Positions 55,863 to 64,000 of a stretch of 64,000 nt of DNA are shown here, in pieces. Origin of the DNA: JABDKH01 sp963768565. GTDB taxonomy: Bacteria > Bacteroidota > Rhodothermia > Rhodothermales > JABDKH01. Below the pieces are notes generated by a model. The model saw only the letters and a program-made list of their open reading frames with translations. It was not told the origin of the DNA and made no database searches. Position 1 is the stretch's first letter; every line of letters begins with the position of its first letter. The stretch is from the NCBI GenBank assembly GCA_963768565.1, contig CAVYIO010000029.1, forward strand, positions 1-64,000. The letters are read 5' to 3'. The translations under genes and the position numbers were made by a program.

Positions 55863-57977
55863 TCACGCAGGCGCCGGGCTGTCAGCGTCCTCTTCGGGCA
55901 GCAGCCGCGTGCCATCGCCGCTCTCCGGCATATCCGACGTCGGTGCAAGCTCTTCTTGATCGGCCACGGCATCATCGGCTTTCGCTTCGCCCCGTCCGTT
56001 GATGTTCATATAGTCCCCGAAAGGCCGGTCTCCGAGGATGCCAACAAGCTCCTTCGGGCCCAGCACTTCCTTCTCGAGCAGCGCCTGAGCCATCTCCTCG
56101 AGCTTGTCGCGCCTCTCATTCAGCAGTTCACGGGCCCGCTCGCGCACGCCTCCGATGATGCTCTTCACCTCCTCATCAATGATCCGCGCCGTGTCTTCCG
56201 AGTACGGTTTGTCGAAAATCGGGCCTTCACTGGCCGCCCCGGAAAGATTAAAGCTCACAGCACCAACACGTTCGCTCATCCCGTAGTCGACAACCATGGC
56301 GTAGGCCATCTTCGTGATGCGCTCAAGGTCGTTCTGGGCCCCCGTCGAAATCCGGCCGAAGACAATCTCCTCCGCCACCCGTCCACCGATCGCCATCGTC
56401 ATGCGATCCTCAAGGGCCTCTTTCGTGTACAGATATCGCTCTTCGGGCAGATACTGCGCGTACCCCAGCGCGGCGAGTCCTCGCGGCACGATTGACACCT
56501 TCACAACCGGGTCCGTGTTTTCGAGATACCAACCGGCTATGGCGTGTCCCGCTTCGTGATATGCGACGATTTCCTTCTCCTCGGGCGAGATCAGCTTGTT
56601 CTTCTTCTCCAGGCCGCCAATGACGCGATCGATGGCTTTCTCGAAATCCTCCATCTCAATCGATTCCTTGTCCTCGCGGGCGGCCAGCAGCGCGGCCTCG
56701 TTGCACACGTTTGCAATCTCGGCACCCGCAAAGCCCGGTGTCTGGGCTGCGAGATGATCACAATCGACATTATCGGAGAGAATCAGCTCGCGCGTGTGCA
56801 CCTTGAATATCTCTGCTCGTTCCAGCCGATCGGGTTTGTCAATAAGGACCTGCCGGTCAAATCGGCCGGGCCGCAGCAGGGCCGTGTCAAGCACGTCGGG
56901 ACGGTTCGTGGCGGCCATGATGATCACACCCTTGTCGGTGTTGAAACCGTCCATCTCGACCAGGAGCTGGTTGAGTGTGTTTTCCCGTTCGTCGTTGGCG
57001 CCCATCATCATACCCCGCCCCCTTGAGCGCCCAATAGCGTCAATCTCGTCGATGAAGATGATGCACGGCGCCTTCTCTTTTGCCTGACGGAACAGGTCAC
57101 GTACACGCGCGGCGCCAACACCGACGAACATCTCAACGAAGTCAGATCCTGACAGGGAGAAGAACGGCGTGCCCGCTTCGCCCGCCACAGCCTTGGCGAG
57201 AAGCGTTTTTCCCGTCCCTGGCGGCCCAACGAGCAGAACCCCTTTCGGGAGCTTGCCTCCGAGCCTCGTAAACTTCTTGGGAGAGCGCAAGAACTCCACG
57301 ACTTCAGCCACCTCTTCCTTCGCTTCTTCCAGCCCGGCGACATCCTTGAACGTCAGCCGATGATCGCCCATCGCGTCGAAGAGTACCGCCTTGTTCTTGC
57401 CGATGCTCAGAACCTGACTACCGGGATTCATTCTCCGGATCAGGAAAACCCATAGAACGACCAGTAGCAGCAACGGGAAAACCCACGTCAGAAGCCCTGC
57501 AAACCAGTTCTCTTCTTGCCGGGCACTGAATTGAATAGTGGCATCGCCGGCCTGTTTGGCCTCCTCGTTACGCTCGCGCAGGAACTGCGTCAGTTCGTGA
57601 TCCGACGGCTTGACGGTGCTGAATATCTTCCCCTGGTCGTCCGACGACGCTGAAAGGAAATCCTGCCGAGGACGGGCAACCTTGACCAGCTCGTTCTGAA
57701 CCGCTGAATCGACGTATTTGCCATTGATCCGGGAATCGTTGACAACAACCACTTCGGACACGTAGCCCTTCTCAACGTAGTCCAGAAACGTGCTGTACTC
57801 GATCGAGTTGGGGTCTGCACTATTGATAAAGAGCAGAATGTGGACGATGAGCGCCAGAAAAATGGCGAGGTAGATCCACAATGAAAATCGTGGACGCTTG
57901 TCGGGGAGGCGAGGGCCCGATCCTGAGTCCTTCCGCTCGAGTTCTATGTTGTCGCGATCGTCGTGCGCCATGCGCAA
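55863..57977 (-). CDS. ftsH: ATP-dependent zinc metalloprotease FtsH
   Basis: 704 residues. Two membrane helices (about 32-51 and 160-182) flank a periplasmic domain. The AAA part has Walker A GPPGTGKT, Walker B IIFIDEIDAIG, and the second region of homology ATNRPDVLDTALLRPGRFDR; the peptidase part has HEAGHAIAGW (zinc HExxH). A C-terminal tail of about 50 acidic residues (EEDADSPAPA at the end) extends past the usual end. It degrades misassembled membrane and short-lived cytosolic proteins. ATG 57977 or 57971 could be the start. Own terminator downstream. Confidence 0.96.
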   Translation of the reverse strand: MRMAHDDRDNIELERKDSGSGPRLPDKRPRFSLWIYLAIFLALIVHILLFINSADPNSIEYSTFLDYVEKGYVSEVVVVNDSRINGKYVDSAVQNELVKVARPRQDFLSASSDDQGKIFSTVKPSDHELTQFLRERNEEAKQAGDATIQFSARQEENWFAGLLTWVFPLLLLVVLWVFLIRRMNPGSQVLSIGKNKAVLFDAMGDHRLTFKDVAGLEEAKEEVAEVVEFLRSPKKFTRLGGKLPKGVLLVGPPGTGKTLLAKAVAGEAGTPFFSLSGSDFVEMFVGVGAARVRDLFRQAKEKAPCIIFIDEIDAIGRSRGRGMMMGANDERENTLNQLLVEMDGFNTDKGVIIMAATNRPDVLDTALLRPGRFDRQVLIDKPDRLERAEIFKVHTRELILSDNVDCDHLAAQTPGFAGAEIANVCNEAALLAAREDKESIEMEDFEKAIDRVIGGLEKKNKLISPEEKEIVAYHEAGHAIAGWYLENTDPVVKVSIVPRGLAALGYAQYLPEERYLYTKEALEDRMTMAIGGRVAEEIVFGRISTGAQNDLERITKMAYAMVVDYGMSERVGAVSFNLSGAASEGPIFDKPYSEDTARIIDEEVKSIIGGVRERARELLNERRDKLEEMAQALLEKEVLGPKELVGILGDRPFGDYMNINGRGEAKADDAVADQEELAPTSDMPESGDGTRLLPEEDADSPAPA

Positions 57978-58180
57978 AGGCGGCCCCGCAGGCCGCGAGC
58001 GTCCGGGTAGACGCTTAAACTAGTTCAGGGCAAGTGTAAGGTAACCGCTGAAATGGATGGTAGGTTCCGTTTCCGAGTGGTGTGTCGGGCTTCGCCTGGC
58101 CGTCTTCGCAGGATCGGATCCCGTTTGGGATTCATTACGGCCGGAAGGCGATCTGGGTGCAGTCCGAGGCCCGTGTAGCG

Positions 58181-61100
58181 TCAGCGTTGGGGGTCGGGCG
58201 CGCAATCGACGTCCAGCACCATCCGGAAGCGTACCGCACGCCCATCAACTGTCGCGGGGCGGAAACGACTGAGCCTGATTACACGAAGCGCTTCCTCGTC
58301 GCAGCCGGCCCCGACGCTGTCGGCGATTGACGGCTCGAGGATGCGGCCTCGCTCGTCCACTACAAAGCGGAGCTCTACACGACCGGAGACCTGACCCTCT
58401 GCGGCAGTGTCCGGATAGCGAAACATGCGCTGGAGGGCGCCATCTCCCCCGACGAGGCGCGGCTCCACGTCGGCAATGTCGTACGTGGTGGTGTCCGCTA
58501 CTGTCGGCGGTCGAACGAACAGGTCTTCTTCAAGTGCCTCTGCCGGACGTTTCGCGCCGGGGACAACCGTCTCTCCGGCGTCCTCCCGCGGACGTTCGGA
58601 GATCGTCGGAATCGTCTCCTGAGACTCGACCGCAATGTCCGCCTCACGATCCGGGGAAACGTCCGATGTATCCGCCCGGGACACTAGCGACGAATCGACG
58701 GCCGGCTTCATCTTCTCCTTGAGGACCGCGGTCAGTCCCGTCGCTCGCTTCGCGTAATCCGAACCGGAGTATCGGGTGGATATGAGTGTGTAGAGGTCGA
58801 GCAAATGAATCGTCGACCGGGATTCAATTTCCGGCTGCGGCTGTGTTCCCGGACGCGCCGGTGTGACCGGCGGCACTGTTTCCGGCTGCGGCTGTGTTCC
58901 GGGACTGCTCGTCGTAACCGGCGGCACTGTTTCCGGCTGCTCCAACGAGTCCGGCTGAGCATTTGCGACCGGACCGGAGGGTATATCGGTCGCCTCGAAG
59001 CCGCGTTGCAATGAGTCCGAAACGGCGATTGTCGAATCCGCAGGTACTTCCCCATCGCCCGGCGGCGCACCCAACGCCTGCCCGGAAACAGAATCCGTTG
59101 CGGCGGTTGGAGATACAACCGTTTGCGCCGTGCTCTCTCCATCGGCCTCTGGCAGCGCGGGCGACTCCATCAGCCCGAGTTGAATCCAGAGCGAGTCCGG
59201 AATTTCAATCGCTATCGGTTGGATAATATCAATCCCTTCGACCTCGGCCCAGTCCACATAAATCGCCCCCGCAGCAAGTAGCGAACGTGCGGACAGCAGG
59301 CTGTCCGGATATGCTGCCGCGAGCGCCAGCATCCCGCGCATTCCGTCATCAAACGACCCGTCCACCCACTGCTCGAAAGCTGCCCGGTACATGTCGTTCA
59401 GAATGTCTGCCTCGGCGACGGAAGTAGCGGCCGACTCCAGTCCGAGCCGCTGCGCCGCCCGACTGGCTACTTCGGAATCTGGATACCGCTCCAGCACGTC
59501 CGCATAAATTGCGTCGGCCGATTCCCGGTCACCTGTCGACCGCTGGACTTCGCCCAGGGCGTAGAGCGCCCTCGCGCTTATCTCCGGGTCCTCGGACTCC
59601 TCAAAAACGAGTCGGTACCATGCAGCGGCAGAGTCGGGACGTGCCATGGAAAGGAACAGCGTGTTGGCGAGCTCATACCGGGAGCCTGCCCGCTGTCGTC
59701 GCATTTGCGCCTGTGCTTCCGCCGACCGCGGTATCTCGGAGATGTCGACGTCGACGCTTCTCAGGAGGGCGTCGGTCGTGACGTCGCCCGTGATCCGTCC
59801 CGACGGGTATCGTCGGAGCGCCGGACTCCGGATCCGCCTCTGCGGCGCCGGGGCCACGGCCTTCGGTGATCGCTGCCCTGCGACGCCAGTTCGGGACAAC
59901 CGGCCGCTCTCCCCATCGATCAAAGAACCCGAGCAGTCCGTCCTGAACCCGTGAGCGATCTCGGTGATACAGGAACCCGGCGGTCGCGTAATCTGCGCTG
60001 CCGCCGGCGGCTCCGGTGCGCGGAGCCCCGGCCGAGCCAACATCGGCACCGGTACGACGAAAGCTCGCTTCTGCGGCACGCCGTTCCTGACTCCGGCGTT
60101 CCTCCACAATTTCTGCGGCACGCTGTCGGCGAATCTCTTCTATTCGCTCACGAAAGGCCTCATCGTCCAGCGAGCCAAGCGCGAGAAGGGAATCGAAGTG
60201 CTGTACGTCTGCGTGGAATGATGCGAAACTACCGAATACATCAGCTAATTCGGCCGCATCCGTTATCGCGCTCGGACTCGACGCCAGCCTCTCGGTCCGC
60301 CCCGCCGCATTCGGACGCGCCCCTCTGGAGAGTGAGGTGGAAGCCGTATCGAAATGGGCCGCCGCTCTGTCGAAATCAATGAACTGGTCCCGGAACAGCA
60401 GACCAAGGTGGTAGTGCGTTTGCCCGCGAATGGAAGTGATATTCCCATCCGAATTGTATAGCACATCATACCACGTGTCGTAGGCGTCCTGGCTCCTCCG
60501 GTCCGCCATGAGGATCCTGCCTCTGAGATACGCAAGTTCGGCTCGATACGTAAAGTTCTTGCCGTCCCGTTCCATCTTCCTGAGGGACTGCAGGGCCTCT
60601 TCCGGGACGCCGTGCTCGCCCTCCACACGGACGGCGTTGAAGCGTGCCGCATACTCGAGTTCATATATCGGTTTGAAGCGGCTCACGTCTCGATAGGCTC
60701 GCGAGGCGAGGTCGAACATACCGATCGTCTCATACACCTGTCCGAGAAGAAACTGGCCGCGACTGCTCAGTTCGCGATCGTCGGCGCGGTCGACGCCGGC
60801 CTTGAGTTGTTCGGCCGCTTCTTCCCAGCGTTCCTGGCGGACGTACATCTCGCCGAGCGACAGCCTCATGCGCGCAAGCCACTTCTTCGACACCTTGTCC
60901 TTGTCCAGACTTTCCTGTAGATGGGCGCCCGCTTCGTCGAACGATCCAGCCGACATCAGTGCGAGTCCAAGCCAGAATCTCGATTCATCTTCCAGAGACG
61001 ACTGCCGATCGATGACCTCACGAAATTTCTGCTGGGCACCCACCGTGTTACCCATGTAGTAGTAGGATTTTCCAATCAGCAGAAGTGCATCGTCCACCCA

Positions 61101-61388
61101 CTTTGAATTCGGGTGGCCCCTGAGAACGTCGGCGCTCTTCTTGATCGCGCTCTCAAAATCCTTGACGCCGGCGCCCGGACTTCCGGGCTCGAACACGAAG
61201 AGGTAGGTATCTCGATCGATGGCCTTTTCCGGCTGCTCGAGCGCCTTTTCGGCCTTGTCGTACGCCGTCCTGGCGTTATAGAAGGTGTTGTAGTACGCCG
61301 TGAAATTGTCGACACGCTTGCCGACAAACGAAGTTGAGGAACAGCCACCCCACGCGAACAGGGCTATCAGGAAGAGGGTCCGCTTCAT
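58181..61388 (-). CDS. PorW/SprE-like TPR lipoprotein ending in a TonB C-terminal domain, one frameshift
   Basis: ATG 61388 starts a signal peptide with a lipobox-like FAWGGCSST. Then KRVDNFTAYYNTFYNARTAYDKAEKAL, split as FTAYYNTFYN plus TPR helices, resembles the N-terminus of the type IX secretion lipoproteins PorW/SprE. Many TPR-like repeats follow. A one-base shift near 59790 joins the second part (ITGDVTTDALLRSVDVDI), more TPRs, a Pro-rich linker with a 51-bp tandem repeat, and a TonB/TonB2 C-terminal domain (GRVELRFVVDERGRILEPSI, SRFRPATVDGRAV). The corrected protein has about 1,068 residues. A lipid anchor plus TonB end is unusual; it may span or scan the periplasm. Confidence 0.75.
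58828..58929. repeat. 51-bp tandem repeat, two copies plus partial third
   Basis: The stretch beginning TTTCCGGCTGCGGCTGTGTT starts at 58828 and again at 58879; its first 13 bases recur at 58930. On the minus strand each unit encodes 17 residues of the type QPETVPPVTxxxPGTQP in the Pro-rich linker of the TPR-TonB protein. It probably varies in copy number by slippage. Confidence 0.85.
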
Positions 61389-61485
61389 CGGCGTACGATT
61401 CGTCACCGCTGGAGAGAGTAATGAGCTGTAGCGGTTACTTCGATGAGGTGACCGGACTATGATCTGGTATCAGATGGAAAAGGTC

Positions 61486-62910
61486 TCAGATGCGGCTGAC
61501 GTGAACCATATTTGTGCGCCCCTTCGATTGCAGCGGCATTCCAGCCGTGATCACAATGTTATCCCCTTCCTCAACGAGCTGCTCGCGTTTCAGCACCTCG
61601 TGAACCGCCCGAACGCCGTGGTCTGTGTCGTGTTGGAAAGGAATCGCGAAGCCCTTTGTTCCCCAGACCAGACTGAGCCGCCGCACGACTCTTTCGTCGT
61701 CCGTAAATGCGTAGACGGGAACGGACGGACGGTGGCGAGCGATCGTTCGAGCTGTGGTTCCGGTGGCCGTCAGGCATGCGATGGCGCGGGCCCCCGTTCT
61801 TTCCGCCATGCGCACGGCCGTGAAAGCGACGGATTCCGTCACCACGTCCGTGAACTCGTCGTGCGTCTTGACCTGGTCGGGGCGCACCGAGCTCAAGTCA
61901 TAGTGCTTCTCGGCCTCGACGATAATGCGCGACATTACCTCGACGACGCGAATGACATACTTCCCGACGGCGGTCTCCCCCGACAGCATGACGGCGTCGC
62001 TGCCATCGAGTACTGCGTTCGCCACGTCGCTCGCCTCGGCACGCGTCGGGCGGGCATTTTCAATCATGCTCTCGAGCATTTGCGTTGCGGTGATTACCGG
62101 CTTCGCGCTCTCCAGACATTTTCGGATAATGAGCTTCTGCGTTCCCGGGACCTGGGATAGCGGCATCTCGATTCCCAGATCTCCCCGGGCTACCATGATC
62201 CCGTTGGCGGAGACCATGATCTCGTCCAGGCACGACACGGCCTCCGGTTTCTCGATCTTGGCTACCACGCTCACCTCCTTGCCGGCCGCGCGGATGTGTT
62301 TCAGGAGATCCTCGATATCGGACGCTCTTCGCACGAACGACAGCGCGACGATGTCGACCTCCCGATCGAGGCCGTACTTGAGATCCGCGAGGTCCTTCTC
62401 CGTCAGCGACGGCTTGGTATTCCGCATCAGCGGAAGGTGGACGCCCTTGCGCGATCGCAATTCGCCTCCGACAAGCACCTTCGCCACAACGTCTTTTCCA
62501 CGAATGTCCTTGATGGCGAGTTCGATCAGGCCATCGTCGATGAGAATGTGCCCCCCGATCTGGACGTCAGCCTCCAGTGCCGGATAGCTGACGTGGACCC
62601 GCTTGCCGTCGCTTTCCTTGATTTCATCGGCGGTCAGAATGATCTCGTCGCCGTCGTTGATGGTGACGGTGCCTCCACGGACATCTCCGATCCGGATCTT
62701 GGGTCCCTGCAGGTCCTGCATGATTGCTACAACGCGCCCGACCTCGCGCGCCGCCTGGCGCACCAGGTCAATTCGCCGGCCGTGCTCCGCGTGCGTGCCG
62801 TGCGAGAAGTTCAGGCGAGCCACGTCCATCCCGGCCTCGACAAGTCCGCGAATCGTGGCAAGGTCGGAGGACGCCGGACCCAGGGTGCAGACAATTTTTG
62901 TTCGGCGCAT
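61486..62910 (-). CDS. pyk: Pyruvate kinase
   Basis: 474 residues from ATG 62910 (MRRTKIVCTLGPAS). Active-site parts are RLNFSHGTHAEH, VAKIEKPEAV, GIMVARGDLGIEMP, PVITATQMLESMI and DGSDAVMLSGETAVG. Length and end (TNMVHVSRI) are normal. The frame continues upstream to 63066 outside the family. Final ATP-forming step of glycolysis. It lies about 97 bp upstream of the long TPR gene, same strand, and is divergent from the following SDR gene. Confidence 0.96.
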   Translation of the reverse strand: MRRTKIVCTLGPASSDLATIRGLVEAGMDVARLNFSHGTHAEHGRRIDLVRQAAREVGRVVAIMQDLQGPKIRIGDVRGGTVTINDGDEIILTADEIKESDGKRVHVSYPALEADVQIGGHILIDDGLIELAIKDIRGKDVVAKVLVGGELRSRKGVHLPLMRNTKPSLTEKDLADLKYGLDREVDIVALSFVRRASDIEDLLKHIRAAGKEVSVVAKIEKPEAVSCLDEIMVSANGIMVARGDLGIEMPLSQVPGTQKLIIRKCLESAKPVITATQMLESMIENARPTRAEASDVANAVLDGSDAVMLSGETAVGKYVIRVVEVMSRIIVEAEKHYDLSSVRPDQVKTHDEFTDVVTESVAFTAVRMAERTGARAIACLTATGTTARTIARHRPSVPVYAFTDDERVVRRLSLVWGTKGFAIPFQHDTDHGVRAVHEVLKREQLVEEGDNIVITAGMPLQSKGRTNMVHVSRI

Positions 62911-63095
62911 CTCGCAGGGAATGGATGGAGGATTCTTAAACCGGTGGGACAATCTAAAATAGGCGCTCGAGCGAGGGCGTTCAATCGCCGCTCGGCCACG
63001 AAAACCGCGTGGTGGCGCCCGAACTCCGGCAGGCAACCGGGAGAATGATATATTCCGCCGACCCACACCACTACGCCTGGCATCCCGGATCTCGT

Positions 63096-64000
63096 ATGAA
63101 TGGAACTCTTGTGCTCGTTACCGGCGCGACGGGCTACGTCGGTGGCCGGCTGGTGCCGCGTCTGCTGGAACGCGGCTATCGCGTTCGTTGCCTCGTCCGG
63201 GACCCGAACAGACTGCGCGACCGACGATGGGCCGGCGACGTCGACGTCGTGGCAGGCGACGCCCTCGACTACAAGACGCTTCATGTTGCGCTTGCTGACG
63301 TCGATATCGCGTACTACTTGATCCATTCGCTGGCCTCCGACGAGGATTTCGCCTCCACCGACAGGGCAGCCGCTCACAATTTCGGACGGGCCGCTGCAGA
63401 GCAAGGCACCCGGCGAATCATCTACCTGGGTGGAATTGAGCCCAAGGGATCACGCCAGTCGCGCCATCTGCAGAGTCGGGTTGAGACGGGAAGATATCTG
63501 GCGGAGAGCGGTGTTCCCGTCACGGAATTCAGGGCGGCCGTCATCGTCGGGTCCGGTAGTCTCTCTTTTGAGTTGATCCGCTATCTGACCGAGCGCGTGC
63601 CGCTCATGATATGCCCGAAGTGGGTGAAGACCCCGACCCAACCGATTGCCATCCGGACGGTGCTGGAGTATTTGTTGGCAGCACTGGAGACGCCCGAAAG
63701 TGTTGGCCGTGTCATTGAGATCGGTGGCGACGACATCCTTACATACGAGCAGATGTTCAGGATCTACGCGAGAATTCGCGGGCTCAGGCGGCCGATCATT
63801 CCCGTCCCGGTCCTGACTCCTCGTCTGTCATCACTGTGGGTGGGTCTTATCACACCATTGTCCACAACGATCGCTCGGCCCCTCATTGAAGGACTCGACA
63901 ACGACGTGGTTGTGACGGATGATTCCGCCCGCACACTGTTCGACATCAAGCCGCTGACCTATGAGCAAGCCGTGCGACGTGCTCTTCGACGCTTCGACGA
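63096..64000 (+). CDS. NAD(P)-binding SDR-like oxidoreductase (3' end outside window)
   Basis: From ATG 63096 the frame stays open to the last base. It starts with the dinucleotide motif VLVTGATGYVGGRLVPRLLERG and continues with RCLVRDPNRL, DIAYYLIHSLA, RRIIYLGGIEP and VTEFRAAVIVGSGSLSFELI. This is the atypical, NmrA-like SDR type that often carries a C-terminal DUF2867 domain; that part would lie mostly beyond the window. The Tyr of classical SDRs is not evident at the usual site. Substrate is unknown. Confidence 0.85.
   Translation, partial: MNGTLVLVTGATGYVGGRLVPRLLERGYRVRCLVRDPNRLRDRRWAGDVDVVAGDALDYKTLHVALADVDIAYYLIHSLASDEDFASTDRAAAHNFGRAAAEQGTRRIIYLGGIEPKGSRQSRHLQSRVETGRYLAESGVPVTEFRAAVIVGSGSLSFELIRYLTERVPLMICPKWVKTPTQPIAIRTVLEYLLAALETPESVGRVIEIGGDDILTYEQMFRIYARIRGLRRPIIPVPVLTPRLSSLWVGLITPLSTTIARPLIEGLDNDVVVTDDSARTLFDIKPLTYEQAVRRALRRFD

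Overview
The window appears to hold DNA from two different bacteria. Bases 1 to about 2976 are very GC-rich and carry two sensor-kinase pieces, a response regulator, an EgtD-type C-terminal domain and an HspR-type MerR regulator. This content and base use suggest an actinobacterium, perhaps near Acidimicrobiia. From about 2977 to the end, GC is lower and every gene fits the Bacteroidota/Rhodothermota group: TonB-dependent receptor with a CarboxypepD-like domain, DUF6702 protein, cysteine-free Mrp loop, cysteine-free L36, PorW/SprE-like TPR lipoprotein. A Rhodothermia-like organism is my best guess. At the join, a MerR gene on the minus strand and an M28 peptidase signal peptide on the plus strand are both cut, so a chimeric contig is the simplest explanation.

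Layout of the main part. 3.0-10.0 kb: secreted M28 peptidase, an Fe-S assembly pair (NifU-like domain and Mrp), and an operon of a triple-repeat membrane-anchored protein, prmA and ppx. 10.3-13.4 kb: a partner-switching module (membrane SpoIIE-type phosphatase, STAS antagonist, anti-sigma kinase). 13.4-18.2 kb: ubiE/menG, pfkA, a DUF1460 lipoprotein and aat on the minus strand; then a biotin carrier protein and an SDR on the plus strand. 18.2-30.4 kb: a metal-acquisition region with a TonB receptor, znuABC, and a facing operon of DUF2946-like protein, outer-membrane protein, second metal-binding protein, second permease, small CxxC membrane protein, M1 peptidase and DUF6702 protein, with an e(P4) phosphatase beside it. 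30.5-34.4 kb: def, ruvX, an HU/IHF protein and a Rel/Spo enzyme.

34.5-55.5 kb is one continuous str-S10-spc-alpha superoperon on the minus strand (rpsL to rplQ), ending in a clear intrinsic terminator. It has three local peculiarities: a small lipoprotein gene between rpsJ and rplC, an L30 with a long Lys/Ala-rich tail like histone H1, and an L17 with a long acidic tail. 55.5-64 kb: a leader region rich in inverted repeats, ftsH with its terminator, a very long TPR lipoprotein ending in a TonB C-terminal domain, pyruvate kinase, and an SDR running off the end.

Many genes, including essential ones (fusA, tuf, rpsG, rpsD), are broken by single-base indels, often in homopolymers. The indels cluster in patches (about 24.9-25.7 kb and 51.6-55.1 kb) while long stretches are clean. 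I read most of them as uncorrected long-read errors and give corrected gene extents where the reading frame can be followed across the break.
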